A stretch of 64,000 nucleotides of DNA. Source: JBEKUY01 sp049514555 (GTDB lineage Bacteria; Acidobacteriota; Terriglobia; Acidiferrales; UBA7541). Location of the stretch: positions 124,001-188,000 of the forward strand of contig JBEKUY010000004.1 of the NCBI GenBank assembly GCA_049514555.1. Reading direction: 5' to 3'. The position numbers were made by a program, and so were the translations under genes. The notes below the pieces were generated by a model. That model was not told the DNA's origin. It saw nothing but the letters and a program-made list of their open reading frames with translations, and searched no databases. Within the stretch, counting starts at the first letter, position 1; each line of letters begins with the position of its first letter. Shown here one piece after another: positions 1 through 7,679 of this stretch.

Positions 1-67
1 GGCCGCTTGTTTCGGCCGAGCCGTTGATGCCGGTGGGAACGATCGTCTCTTTTTCAGACCTGGGCAT
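1..67 (-). CDS. 5' end of a gene downstream of hslV, possibly hslU (partial)
   Basis: An ATG at position 67 on the minus strand opens a frame beginning MPRSEKETIVPTGINGSA that stays open to the window edge, so only about 22 residues are visible. It lies 46 bases after the hslV stop on the same strand. HslV works with the ATPase HslU and hslU commonly follows hslV, so hslU is the natural guess. The visible residues carry no HslU signature, because the family's PxxIVxxLDxYIxGQ motif would come later. The identity rests on position only. Confidence 0.35.
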   Translation of the reverse strand, partial: MPRSEKETIVPTGINGSAETSG

Positions 68-113
68 TGATTGCTCTTCGGTGCGTTTGGGCCGGCTTCG
101 GCGGAGCGGACCC

Positions 114-659
114 TTATAGTTCCTCCACCGTGAAATTGTCGTTCGTGAAGATGCAGATCTCGCTGGCGATGCGCATGGCCTCCTGAGCGATTTCCTTGGC
201 GCCGAGCTTCGTATTCTTCACCAGCGCGCGCGCGGCAGCCAGCGCGTACGGCCCGCCCGAACCGATGGCGCAGATTCCATCGTCGGGCTCGATCACGTCT
301 CCATTTCCCCCCAAAACGAACGTGGATTTCGCGTCGGCAACAATCAGCAGCGCTTCCAGATGGCGCAGCGCGCGGTCCTTTCGCCAATCCTTGGCCAACT
401 CCACCGAGGCCTTCTGGAGATTGCCGCTGTGCTCCTGCAGCTTTCCCTCGAAGCGCTCGAACAGCGAGAGCGCGTCGGCCGTCGAGCCGGCAAACCCAGC
501 GAGCACCTTGTCGTTGAACAGCCGCCGCGACTTGCGGGCGGTGTGTTTCAAAACGTGCTCGCCCATCGTGACCTGTCCATCCGCGATGAGAACGACCTTG
601 TTCTCCCTGCGTACGCAAAGGACCGTCGTGCTGTGCGTCACTGGTGTCTGGCGCGTCAT
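114..659 (-). CDS. hslV: ATP-dependent protease proteolytic subunit HslV
   Basis: Peptidase subunit of the HslUV (ClpQY) cytoplasmic protease, a threonine peptidase of the proteasome-beta fold that degrades unfolded and regulatory proteins unfolded by HslU. The catalytic threonine follows a short propeptide in the string HSTTVLCVRR, and the typical GQVTMGEHVLKHTARK and AGFAGSTADA segments follow. With the start at ATG 659 the protein is 181 residues, normal for the family. An upstream TTG at 665 is also in frame but less likely. A perfect TATAAT box lies 12 bases upstream, implying a very short leader. The next gene starts 46 bases downstream, consistent with an hslVU pair. Confidence 0.96.
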   Translation of the reverse strand: MTRQTPVTHSTTVLCVRRENKVVLIADGQVTMGEHVLKHTARKSRRLFNDKVLAGFAGSTADALSLFERFEGKLQEHSGNLQKASVELAKDWRKDRALRHLEALLIVADAKSTFVLGGNGDVIEPDDGICAIGSGGPYALAAARALVKNTKLGAKEIAQEAMRIASEICIFTNDNFTVEEL

Positions 660-671
660 GGGCAATCAATG

Positions 672-677
672 ATTATA
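672..677 (-). promoter_or_regulatory. -10 box of the hslV promoter
   Basis: On the minus strand the sequence reads TATAAT, a perfect consensus -10, ending 12 bases before the hslV ATG at 659. A weak -35 candidate, TTGCGC (697-702), lies 19 bases upstream. Transcription would start close to position 665, leaving a leader of only about six bases with no room for a Shine-Dalgarno site. Confidence 0.5.
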
Positions 678-736
678 GCGCGGGGAGCGCCGCTACGCGC
701 AAAAAGCGGCGGCAGGAGTGCCTCCCCAGCCGTGGG

Positions 737-1792
737 TCATTTGGCCGAGCCGAAAAGTTCATTCACCCATTGCCGGAATTCCTTGTCCAGAAGCAGCAAC
801 CGCTGGAAGGAATCGTCCACGCGGGGATCGGGGAGACGTTCGCCCGGAATCACGTTGTTGCGATAGTCGAATGCGAGCTTGAGGAAGACCTTGGTGTCAT
901 TCGCATCGCCCTTCTTGGCGGAGACGCATGCGAGGTTGTAGTAGAACATCGGGTAGGTCGAATCCTGCGATACGCCGTAATCCAAGACTTCTTTCGCGCG
1001 CTCCAAGTCGCCGGTAATTCCGTAAGCCACGCCGAGATTGTCCACCAGGACGCGCCAGAAATTCTTGTCGAGCGTAGGCGCAATCTTTTCGATGTCCAGC
1101 GCCTTCTGATACGGCGCGATGGCCTCGCGGTATTGGTGCGCAAGAAAGAAGCGGCCTCCTTCGCCCCACAGTTCCATGCTGTTCCCCACCGGGACCGGAG
1201 CCGTGACCGGCTCCTTGGCCGCGAACGTTACCGATTGCAGGATGGCGTCAAACAGGGGCTGGTCGGCGGCTTTGTAAAACATCTTCGAGAGGTGTAGGTC
1301 CACGAAAACATCTTCCTTCACGAGGCAGGCGAACACGTTTCGCTGGTTGACGGGGCGGCCGTCCACTTCGGCAATCGTGTAGGCCATCGTTTCGAGGCCC
1401 GCGATCTGGCCGTACTCGGCCCTCTTGTGGACGAATGGAGAATTGCTCTGGGCGCGGGCGTCGAGCGAACGCTTACACTCCGAGGCGTCGGCGGCCGTCT
1501 TGCCCGCTTCGAGATACACGGAGAATATCACGCGTGATTTCCCGCCTTCGGCGAGGAAGTACCGTCGGCCATCGGGCTGAATCTCGTTGACACGCAAGGT
1601 GAAGTCCGGAGCCGTGAACTCGAGGGCCCAGGCCCTTCCGGGCAACCAGACGGAAAACTTGGATGCCGCGGCGTCTTGCGCAGGGGCCGCCGGCGCGGCG
1701 TCTTGTGCTGGAACCGGCGCGGCGTCTTGTGCGAGCACCGACGGGGCGGCAAAGAGCAACGCGAGCAAGACGTAGCGAAGGTGCGCTCTCAT
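737..1792 (-). CDS. Exported TPR-containing protein of unknown function
   Basis: A 351-residue protein with an N-terminal signal peptide (residues 1-21, hydrophobic core LLALLFAAPSVLA). A low-complexity stretch follows in which AQDAA occurs three times (about residues 21-43). The middle is a beta-rich region without a recognised motif. Residues about 205-320 look like tetratricopeptide repeats, for example AIAPYQKALDIEKIA and YPMFYYNLACVSAKKG, which usually mediate protein-protein contacts. A strong Shine-Dalgarno, AGGAGG, lies just before the ATG. It is probably periplasmic. I do not recognise a specific family, and similar signal-peptide-plus-TPR proteins are frequent in acidobacteria. The gene appears monocistronic, with 155 bases to the next gene upstream. 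Confidence 0.75.
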   Translation of the reverse strand: MRAHLRYVLLALLFAAPSVLAQDAAPVPAQDAAPAAPAQDAAASKFSVWLPGRAWALEFTAPDFTLRVNEIQPDGRRYFLAEGGKSRVIFSVYLEAGKTAADASECKRSLDARAQSNSPFVHKRAEYGQIAGLETMAYTIAEVDGRPVNQRNVFACLVKEDVFVDLHLSKMFYKAADQPLFDAILQSVTFAAKEPVTAPVPVGNSMELWGEGGRFFLAHQYREAIAPYQKALDIEKIAPTLDKNFWRVLVDNLGVAYGITGDLERAKEVLDYGVSQDSTYPMFYYNLACVSAKKGDANDTKVFLKLAFDYRNNVIPGERLPDPRVDDSFQRLLLLDKEFRQWVNELFGSAK

Positions 1793-1947
1793 TCATTCCT
1801 CCTGCGGGCACTCTTGCAGGGCGATGGGCTGCTTGCTCCACTTTACGCGTGAAAAAAGCGCAGATAGGCGGCCAGAGAGCAGCGGTTGGCGAACCGGATA
1901 ACAGCGCCAGCGGGGAAGCGCGGAGGGGGCCGCGCGATGGGGTGAAA

Positions 1948-2883
1948 CTAATTTTTCGGCTCGGTCGTGGCGCTCTTGTCGTGCTTATCGTTCTTGTTGT
2001 CTTTCTTCGGGCTTTGAGCGTAGCGCTGTTCGAGCGAAGCCTTGGTGAACATGGCGTCGGGCAGCCCGGAATTAAATTTACATTCCGAGAAGAACACTTC
2101 AAAGGTGCGGCGGCCGTTCACCTCGCGGGTCATTTGCATGGGCATATCGACGCCATCCACGAGCTGAAAGTTGGCGAAGATATTGACTTCCTCGGTGCGC
2201 TCGCGAGTCGTCTCGTTGCGCTTGATGACCACCAGGCGCAGGGGGAGATGCGTGTGCTGGTCAACGGCGATGCGAAAGGTGCGCTGGTCGCGATCGGCGA
2301 TTTCAATCCAGTCCACCATCTTCAGGTCCACGATATCGTTCCCGCCAAAACGGAAGGTCAGTCCTTCCTCACCGAGGCGGTAGCGGAGCAGGTTGTCGAA
2401 GTCGGCCTTCACCTGTTCCTGAAAATCGGCCACAACGTCAGCGGGCTGCTCCTGGACGCCGCCCTTGTCCAGAGTCCACCCCTTGTCTCCGGCGAACACG
2501 TCGACAATCTTGCCTCCCCCGTGCGGCAAGTCGCCGTGCAAGAGGAAACCGACGACATGGCTGCCCTTGAGTTCGTACTCGGTGCGATTGCGGTCCGGGT
2601 ACTTCCAAAAGTCAGCGAAGCTTATGTAACCGTAGTCGAACTGGGGGTCTTTGGTGTTGCCTCTGCTGCCGAACTGGGAGAGACGGCCGGTGCAGACGCT
2701 CTCACGCACGTGGAGATAGGCTTGGCCGCCGAGAGCATCAATGAGCTGGTGCAGAAGTTGTTTCGCCTTCGCGGCGCTCTCATCCGGCATGAGAGTATCC
2801 GGGTTCTGAGCCGGCAGGCGCGGTGCGAAGGAGAGGAGCGCCCCGAAAACCAGGACGGGAATGACGCGATGCATTAGCCGCAC
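1948..2883 (-). CDS. Exported LolA-fold-like protein of unknown function
   Basis: A 311-residue protein with a clear signal peptide (residues 1-25, ending PRLPAQ). The body is a beta-rich fold resembling the LolA/LolB or outer-membrane lipoprotein-sorting superfamily: an amphipathic LLHQLIDALGGQAYLHVRES helix, then alternating strands including DMKMVDW-like and DMPMQMTREVNGRR segments. The C-terminus is lysine/aspartate rich (KKDNKNDKHDK). Its start overlaps the end of the upstream SDR gene by 10 bases, so the two are probably co-transcribed and translationally coupled. The function is unknown. It is one of four proteins of this general type in the window. Confidence 0.7.
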   Translation of the reverse strand: MRLMHRVIPVLVFGALLSFAPRLPAQNPDTLMPDESAAKAKQLLHQLIDALGGQAYLHVRESVCTGRLSQFGSRGNTKDPQFDYGYISFADFWKYPDRNRTEYELKGSHVVGFLLHGDLPHGGGKIVDVFAGDKGWTLDKGGVQEQPADVVADFQEQVKADFDNLLRYRLGEEGLTFRFGGNDIVDLKMVDWIEIADRDQRTFRIAVDQHTHLPLRLVVIKRNETTRERTEEVNIFANFQLVDGVDMPMQMTREVNGRRTFEVFFSECKFNSGLPDAMFTKASLEQRYAQSPKKDNKNDKHDKSATTEPKN

Positions 2884-3638
2884 AGGATCGAACCTCCGTT
2901 CACATTGATGATCTCACCGGTCATAAAGGATGCCAAGTCGGAGGCGAGGAAGAGGATGGGACCGGCAATCTCATCGGGCGTGGCCACGCGGCCAAGAGGA
3001 ATGCTGGAAATGACCGACTTGCGGCCCTTCTTCGTGCTCAGGAAGGGGCGCGACATATCCGTCTCCGCCCACCCGGGCGCAACGCAATTGACGAGGATGT
3101 TGTGCGGCGCAAGCTCGGTGGAGAGCCCCTTGACGAAACTGATGACGCCGCCCTTCGCCGCGCCGTAGTGGGTATGGAAGGCTTCGCCGCGCTGTCCGGC
3201 GGTGGAGCTCACCGCGATGATTCGCCCCGACTTCTGCTTGATCATTTGCGGCACCGCGCTGCGGATGACGGCGAAGACGCTCTTCAGATTGACGCGCAGC
3301 ATCTCGTCCCATTGCTGCTCGCTCATCGCTTCGATGGGCAAGTCCTCAAGGTTCCATATCCCGGCGTTCGCGACGAGGATGTCCAGCCGGCCCAGGCGTT
3401 CGATGCACTGTTGGACGAGGCGCTCGGCGTCGGCCATGCGATTGAGATCGGCCTTCACGGCTTCCACGCGAGTGCCCTGCTTGCGGGCTTCCTGCTCGAG
3501 CTGCGCGGCGGCATCGTGGCTCACGCGATAGCTGAACACCACGTCGGCGCCCGCCTGCGCGAAAAGCTTCACCGTGGCGGCGCCGATGCCGCGCGAGCCT
3601 CCGGTGATGAGTGCGGCCTTGCCGGCAAGTGAAATCAT
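2874..3638 (-). CDS. Short-chain dehydrogenase/reductase, FabG-like
   Basis: A 254-residue classical SDR. The NAD(P)-binding motif TGGSRGIG lies at about residues 13-20, NAG at about 90 and the catalytic Ser-Tyr-Lys set at SSTAGQ and YGAAK. The C-terminal ITGEIINVNGG-type segment (here MTGEIINVNGGSILCG) is typical of 3-oxoacyl-ACP reductases. Length and motifs match FabG, which reduces 3-oxoacyl-ACP with NADPH, but SDR substrate specificity cannot be read from motifs and no other fatty-acid synthesis gene is adjacent. It could be a paralogue acting on another substrate. The 10-base overlap with the downstream exported protein suggests one transcript. Confidence 0.88.
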   Translation of the reverse strand: MISLAGKAALITGGSRGIGAATVKLFAQAGADVVFSYRVSHDAAAQLEQEARKQGTRVEAVKADLNRMADAERLVQQCIERLGRLDILVANAGIWNLEDLPIEAMSEQQWDEMLRVNLKSVFAVIRSAVPQMIKQKSGRIIAVSSTAGQRGEAFHTHYGAAKGGVISFVKGLSTELAPHNILVNCVAPGWAETDMSRPFLSTKKGRKSVISSIPLGRVATPDEIAGPILFLASDLASFMTGEIINVNGGSILCG

Positions 3639-3664
3639 CGAGTCCCCCTGAGCGAATCGAGCCG

Positions 3665-4489
3665 CTAATCCTTTGCTACTTTAGCCCCGCGCGCGGCGGC
3701 GACAAAATCCTCAAACAGTCTCCGGGCAAACGGGTCGAGCGCGCCGCCCGAATCGCCCGCGCCTTCGGCAAACATCCTTTCGGGATGCCACTGCACGCCG
3801 ATGATCCAGTTGGGGTCGCCGATCCACTCGACGGCTTCCACCACGCCGTCGGGGGCGAGCGCGGTAACGCGCAAGTTTTTCCCCGGCACGGCGATCGATT
3901 GGTGATGGGCGCTATTGATCACCGCGTGCGGCCCGCCGGCAAGACGCAAGAGGCGGCTGCCGGGCTGGAAGATGGCATCGTGAGGAGGATCTTCCTCGGG
4001 CGGAGGGAAGATGTCGCGCTTGCGATGCGCGAGGTTCGTGCCCATCTCGTCGCGGGCGTCCTGGATGAGCGTGCCGCCAAGAAACACGTTGATGAGCTGG
4101 CAGCCGTAACAAATGCCCAGGATCGGCTTTTTCCTGGAAAACGCATGGTCGAGGATGGCCCAGTCGGTGCGCTCGCGATCGGCATCGGGATCGGCGCAAT
4201 GGCCGCGATCGGTGGCTCCGTAGAGCCAGGGAGCGGTGTCGTTCGGGCTGCCGGGCAGGACGAAGGCGCTCAGCGTGGGTAGGAGGCGGTCGAGCTGGAT
4301 GGGATCCTTGAGCGAAAGCAGGACGGGCTCGCCGCCGGCCAAGCGCACCGCGTCGAGGTAATTGTCGATCTTGGGCCGGGCGTTCTCGGCCTCCTCCTGG
4401 GAGGTGCGCCAGGGTACGCCGACGCGCGGCCGAAGAGGGCCGCGGGGCCGCAGCCGGAGACGTTTCCGGGCAAGCATGGAACCCCTCAT
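3665..4489 (-). CDS. Gamma-glutamyl-gamma-aminobutyrate hydrolase-like class I amidotransferase (peptidase C26)
   Basis: A 274-residue protein of the class I glutamine amidotransferase fold. The nucleophile elbow is GICYGCQLINVFLGG, with its first Cys as nucleophile, and the catalytic His-Glu lies in GVQWHPERMF. The pattern VLPGSPND, then 'ICYG', then HHQSI is typical of PuuD and peptidase C26, which hydrolyse gamma-glutamyl amides such as gamma-glutamyl-GABA in the cytoplasm. The frame is open to 4882, but upstream of 4489 it runs through repeat DNA and shows no conservation, so I place the start at the ATG at 4489; ATG 4477 is the alternative. The 26-base spacing from the SDR gene suggests a shared minus-strand transcript. 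Confidence 0.88.
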   Translation of the reverse strand: MRGSMLARKRLRLRPRGPLRPRVGVPWRTSQEEAENARPKIDNYLDAVRLAGGEPVLLSLKDPIQLDRLLPTLSAFVLPGSPNDTAPWLYGATDRGHCADPDADRERTDWAILDHAFSRKKPILGICYGCQLINVFLGGTLIQDARDEMGTNLAHRKRDIFPPPEEDPPHDAIFQPGSRLLRLAGGPHAVINSAHHQSIAVPGKNLRVTALAPDGVVEAVEWIGDPNWIIGVQWHPERMFAEGAGDSGGALDPFARRLFEDFVAAARGAKVAKD

Positions 4490-4509
4490 CGTAGCACCGG
4501 GGTCGAAGA

Positions 4510-4740
4510 AGTTAAACGTTTGCACGTTTGAAGGTTGGAACGTTGAAAGGCGCCGGAGGGACAGCGTCGAGGCCAGGTGTGTGGATGGCGAGGCGAGCGG
4601 GTTTGGAAAAAGAGGGGCCCTCACTTCGCATTCGGTCGCTGCGCGACCGCTCCGGGACAGGGGGACCCCTCGACTCACTCCGCTCGCTCGGGATGGCGAT
4701 CCTTCGCCGGATCGCCACACCCCCACACCGGCCTTTTCTT
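4510..4740. repeat. Intergenic DNA with two perfect inverted repeats, probable interspersed element
   Basis: No gene is supported here. The stretch contains a 7-bp stem CGGTCGC/GCGACCG with a 3-base loop (4633-4649) and an 8-bp stem GGCGATCC/GGATCGCC with a 6-base loop (4695-4716). Around them lie phrases such as CTCACTCCGCTCGCTCGGGAT that resemble interspersed low-complexity repeats. It directly abuts the triple repeat at 4741-4844, so the two may form one composite element. A minus-strand frame runs through all of it, but its translation is low-complexity and I reject it as coding. Confidence 0.5.
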
Positions 4741-4844
4741 GTAAGTGTTGATTCCACGGGGGTTTAAGTTCAATGAATTTGTAAGTGTTGATTTTGGAGG
4801 GGTTGCAGGTGCGTTTTCCGTAAGTGTTGATTTCAGGGGGTTTA
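4741..4844. repeat. Three direct repeats of GTAAGTGTTGATT plus G-rich tail, period 39-40 bp
   Basis: Copies start at 4741, 4781 and 4820. Each begins GTAAGTGTTGATT, then four to five variable bases, then a run of G with GTT or GTTTA. The intervening sequence is not conserved. The regular spacing of 40 and 39 bp could reflect an iteron-like protein-binding array or a degenerated tandem duplication. There is no gene between this array and the truncated small gene at 5000. Confidence 0.75.
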
Positions 4845-4999
4845 GCGAGTGTAAGGCGACTTTTCACGGGCCATTGTAGCACGATGGTTACCGGAATGCA
4901 ATAGGCACGTTGGGGAATTATATAGTTAACTCCCTCTCAAACAAGGAAGTTTACCCGGGATTGTGCGTTTGATGCAGGGGTGTGATATGGTTTCGCAGT

Positions 5000-5230
5000 A
5001 TGGGATTTACACAAGCCCAGAATCAAGCCGTCTTCCAAGCTCTGTCTGCAAAGATAACGCAGCCTTGCCCTGGCTGCGCTCAAAGCATGAAGAGACAGGT
5101 AGTGCCGGAAGTGTTCGTTGTAGGCAATCATGTCATATCGCCGAAAACTTCGATTGGAAAACCTATTCTCCCGCCGAATCTTACGCCATCGCCAGTATTG
5201 TCAAATTATCTAGTTCCGTGTGTCATGACG
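5000..5230 (+). pseudogene. Truncated small cysteine-motif protein gene
   Basis: The frame from ATG 5000 reads MGFTQAQNQAVFQALSAKIT, then QPCPGCAQ and later VGNHVISP. This resembles from memory a family of roughly 75-95 residue bacterial proteins with an N-terminal helix, a CPxC half of a zinc ribbon, and a second Cys pair near the C-terminus in a context like VPCVxxxCxxCG. Here the frame reaches YLVPCVM near 5228 and then loses resemblance and runs antisense into the transposase gene without the second Cys pair. I read it as a gene whose 3' end was lost at the transposase junction. In-frame GTG 4982 is an alternative start. Family assignment is from memory and uncertain. Confidence 0.4.
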
Positions 5231-5267
5231 TCTACCCGGATAGGCTGCCCAGTTTTAGCGGGGTGCA

Positions 5268-5771
5268 CTACACGGGTATCACGACGTGATCCACCGGGAT
5301 TGGGCTTCCGACACCGGGCGGTTCCGCCGCGCTTCCCCCGTAATCGTGGATACTCGACCACTTCCAATCCTCTGGCCGTTTGACCAAGCCGGCCTTCACT
5401 GGGTTCCAATGAATGTACTCCACTTTGTCGTTGTACTCTCTCACCGTCCGCAATGCCCGGTCGAAGAATCGCCCCTGCAATAGCACGCCCCGTTCGCCGC
5501 GATTCTTGTTGATATGCCGGGTCGCGCTAATCTTGATGGACTCCATCACCTTTGAAATCGTGAGCGGAGCGAGCGGAAAGTTGATGGCGTGCCAGTGATC
5601 CGGCAGGAAAACCCAGGCGGTCATCAGAAAGCCATGTATCCTCCGCCGTTCCCGCACCACCTCGGCCAGAGATGTGAATTCAGCCTCGCTCAAGGTCCGC
5701 CGGAGCCGATGAACTCGGCAGGTGATGAAGAAGAACCGCTCGGACAGAACCAAACGCCGCAACCGCGACAT
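5268..5771 (-). CDS. REP-associated tyrosine transposase (RAYT), IS200-like HUH family
   Basis: About 167 residues from ATG 5771; GTG 5798 would add nine residues. The HUH motif is HWH in the string FLPDHWHAI, and the C-terminal block YIHWNPVKAGLVKRPEDW followed by WSS is diagnostic of the Y1/RAYT branch. These single-strand endonucleases act on short palindromic REP sequences and are usually single-copy domesticated genes rather than self-mobile insertion sequences. A perfect 10-bp hairpin lies only 38 bases upstream of the ATG (5809-5835) and a second near-identical one at 8062, which fits a RAYT with its cognate repeats. The reading frame appears intact. It lies against the truncated small gene on the other strand. 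Confidence 0.85.
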   Translation of the reverse strand: MSRLRRLVLSERFFFITCRVHRLRRTLSEAEFTSLAEVVRERRRIHGFLMTAWVFLPDHWHAINFPLAPLTISKVMESIKISATRHINKNRGERGVLLQGRFFDRALRTVREYNDKVEYIHWNPVKAGLVKRPEDWKWSSIHDYGGSAAEPPGVGSPIPVDHVVIPV

Positions 5772-5778
5772 GCGAGGA

Positions 5779-5784
5779 ATTGTA
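5779..5784 (-). promoter_or_regulatory. Possible -10 box directly before the transposase ATG
   Basis: The minus strand reads TACAAT, ending 7 bases before ATG 5771. That would place the transcription start at or next to the start codon. No convincing -35 lies 16-18 bases upstream and there is no Shine-Dalgarno site before this ATG. It is one of several -10-like boxes in this window placed 6-9 bases before a start codon. Confidence 0.3.
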
Positions 5785-5808
5785 ACCCCGCACCACACCC
5801 GAGAAGCC

Positions 5809-5835
5809 GCAGAGTTTCACAGACCGAAACTCTGC
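5809..5835. repeat. REP-like hairpin, copy 1 (GCAGAGTTTC stem)
   Basis: A perfect 10-bp inverted repeat, GCAGAGTTTC / GAAACTCTGC, with the 7-base loop ACAGACC, followed immediately by GCTACC. A second copy with the same stem, a different 7-base loop and the same GCTACC tail occurs at 8062-8088. It sits just upstream of the RAYT transposase start, as expected for a cognate REP element. Confidence 0.8.
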
Positions 5836-5850
5836 GCTACCCGCTACCCG

Positions 5851-5934
5851 CTCGGAATGACAGAGAAAGGCGAAGAGGGCGGGGCGGGAACGGTCAGAAG
5901 CCGGGGGGCCGGAAAGGGCGGGGCGGCGAGAGGG
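5851..5934. repeat. Interspersed GC-rich repeat, copy 1
   Basis: Begins CTCGGAATGACAGAGAAAGG and continues CGAAGAGGGCGG, then GGTCAGAAGCCGGGGG and GGGCGGGGCGGC. A longer second copy is at 7563-7658 and a partial third at 9693-9740. It lies downstream of the exported protein gene at 5941-6633 and directly follows the hairpin at 5809. Confidence 0.75.
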
Positions 5935-5940
5935 CAATTA

Positions 5941-6633
5941 CTAGCCTAGGCCGACGAAGGCGGCGAGCTTCCAGGAGTTGCCCTCCTGAATCCAGTATTG
6001 GATGACACCCTCTCGGACCAATCCCTCTGCTTTCGTGGAATACATGACGATATAGAGTTTGTTCTTGTAAGCCTGGCTCAAATGCCAGAGGAAGTTTGCG
6101 ACCGGGTCGTTGCCCGAGGGTTTGGAGGAGGGAAGGAGACTGCCTTTGGGCAAATCCGCGGGCCTGCACACGGCAAATTCAGGGGAGGATGAACACTTCG
6201 CCATGGATTTGACCGGGACGTATTCGATGAAATCGCCGAGGGGTCTCTGCACGGCATGCTCCTCGCGTAGCATGCGATTCTCGGAGGGTGCCGTAGACGT
6301 GCCACTGGGCGGCGTAGACTTAAACGCCCCGGTGAACAATTGCGTGACCGGATCGGCGGGAGCCGCTTTCTCCATAGGCTTGAGTGCGCGCTCGGTAGAT
6401 GGCTTAGAAGTCGTGGCCGAAACCCGAGCGGGAGGCGGAGCCAGGTTGAAGCCGTTGTCGTTGGCAATGTAGGCCTTCAGCTCATCCGCGCCCTTCCCGT
6501 CCACATACCAAGCCTGAAGGAAGGCGCGGACGGTCTGCTGGATATCGGACTGAGCGCGCAGGGGCGCTGACGAAGCGAGGCAGCAAAGAGCGAGGCCTCC
6601 AACGAAGTACTTCAGGCGGCGCGAGTGTCTCAT
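5941..6633 (-). CDS. Exported protein of unknown function
   Basis: A 230-residue protein with a signal peptide (residues 1-27, LALCCLASSAPLRAQS). The start of the mature part, DIQQTVRAFLQAWYVDGKGADELKAYI, and the end, EGVIQYWIQEGNSWKLAAFVG, look like the first and last elements of an NTF2-like or SnoaL-like fold. They are separated by a Pro/Ser/Thr-rich insert at about residues 65-125. I do not recognise the family. The gene ends only about 7 bases from an interspersed repeat and lies in the accessory island, so it may be lineage specific. Confidence 0.6.
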   Translation of the reverse strand: MRHSRRLKYFVGGLALCCLASSAPLRAQSDIQQTVRAFLQAWYVDGKGADELKAYIANDNGFNLAPPPARVSATTSKPSTERALKPMEKAAPADPVTQLFTGAFKSTPPSGTSTAPSENRMLREEHAVQRPLGDFIEYVPVKSMAKCSSSPEFAVCRPADLPKGSLLPSSKPSGNDPVANFLWHLSQAYKNKLYIVMYSTKAEGLVREGVIQYWIQEGNSWKLAAFVGLG

Positions 6634-6736
6634 GGGACTATCACCTCAACTGGTTCGTTAGATGCTCGATTCACCTTCTGCGAGAACCTTCGACTTTGCC
6701 CTTCGGTCTTCCACGGTTCGACTCGAACTGGAAATT

Positions 6737-7414
6737 TCAGGGGCACGGAGGCGGCACGAAATTGCCGATGGGACCGTACCACCTCTGGTAAAGCTGAAAG
6801 TTATCTGGATCGGCGATGTCTCCGTTCACGGGTTCGTAATGGCCGAAGAAGGAACGGAATCCGATGTGAAATTGCGGGCTCGGCTGATTCGGATCGGTGG
6901 AACTTGAATCATTGAACAGAACAACCAAACCGAGGAAAGGGTTGCCGTCGCGATTCTCCTGGTATCCATACTGGCCGGCGTGGAGGATGGCGATATGTTC
7001 GGTCCAGCAGCGCAGCCTCTGGAAATGCTTCTCGGCACCCGCGTTCCAGGTGACGTCGATGTGGAACTGCTCTTCCGAGGAAGCATTTGGGATGCTTCCT
7101 TTAATCGCGGACACGGTGGCGATGGCCCTCCAGGGGTGCGTCATGTGGGCGTTTTCGACCTCCACGATCGCCTGGGTACCCCCGGCGAACTGGACTCGCT
7201 GGGATACGTCGAGTTTACCGGTCCAGGAGTTGCTGGGGTTCGCGGCGTCGACCTCCGGGTCTGTGAGAAAAAGAGCTGTCTGGCGGGCATCAAGCACACT
7301 GTAAGCAACATCTTGAGCCGGAGTGGGTGGCGGCGTCGGCTGGAATCCTTTCCGGTGGCAGCACCCCGCCACACACAAGAAGACTAGACATCCCAGGATC
7401 TCCGCTCTGCGCAT
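6737..7414 (-). CDS. Putative lipoprotein of unknown function
   Basis: A 225-residue protein whose N-terminus has a hydrophobic run ending LCVAGC, a plausible lipobox with Cys18 as the lipidated residue. A proline-rich linker (FQPTPPPTPAQ) follows. The remainder is beta-rich, with no motif I recognise. It ends with a Trp/Tyr-rich segment and a terminal PPPCP. It is probably anchored to the inner or outer membrane facing the periplasm. It shares orientation with the exported protein at 5941-6633 (103-base gap), so the two may be co-transcribed. Confidence 0.6.
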   Translation of the reverse strand: MRRAEILGCLVFLCVAGCCHRKGFQPTPPPTPAQDVAYSVLDARQTALFLTDPEVDAANPSNSWTGKLDVSQRVQFAGGTQAIVEVENAHMTHPWRAIATVSAIKGSIPNASSEEQFHIDVTWNAGAEKHFQRLRCWTEHIAILHAGQYGYQENRDGNPFLGLVVLFNDSSSTDPNQPSPQFHIGFRSFFGHYEPVNGDIADPDNFQLYQRWYGPIGNFVPPPCP

Positions 7415-7504
7415 GGAGCCCTCCGAGTGCGAACAGAATTACAGTGTACGTAAAGTGACTGAAACGTACCACGGCGATGTTCTGAAGGCAAGATGGCGAC
7501 CTCA

Positions 7505-7518
7505 GCGGCTAAAGCCGC
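7505..7518. repeat. Short palindrome GCGGC-TAAA-GCCGC
   Basis: A 5-bp perfect stem with loop TAAA, followed by GGCGCTGG. It is a shortened relative of the GGCGGC-GTAAA-GCCGCC core found in each unit of the tandem array at 7680-7925. It lies in the 685-base gene-free stretch 7415-8099, which consists largely of repeats. Confidence 0.55.
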
Positions 7519-7562
7519 GGCGCTGGAGGGCGGGGAGAGACGAAGAGGGATTCATCGCTAGG

Positions 7563-7658
7563 CTCGGAATGACAGAGAAAGGCGAAGAGGGCGGAGCGAG
7601 ATGAAGAGCGGTCAGAAGCCGGGGGCGCCGGAGGGGGCGGGGCGGCCTTCGCCGGTGG
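7563..7658. repeat. Interspersed GC-rich repeat, copy 2 (longest)
   Basis: Starts CTCGGAATGACAGAGAAAGG like copy 1. It carries a short insertion (GAGATGAAGAG) and continues GGTCAGAAGCCGGGGGCGCC, then GGAGGGGGCGGGGCGGCCTT and CGCCGGTG. The right half matches copy 3 at 9693-9740. It immediately precedes the 41-bp tandem array. Confidence 0.75.
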
Positions 7659-7679
7659 GCTCGGAATCACAAAAAAGAT

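Noticed and set aside
4489..4882. N-terminal extension of the amidotransferase-like gene
   Set aside because: The open frame runs through repeats and hairpins and its translation is low-complexity; a normal family N-terminus starts at about 4489.
4937..5131. 64-residue minus-strand frame
   Set aside because: No recognisable motif, and the plus strand in the same place encodes the Cys-motif gene remnant.
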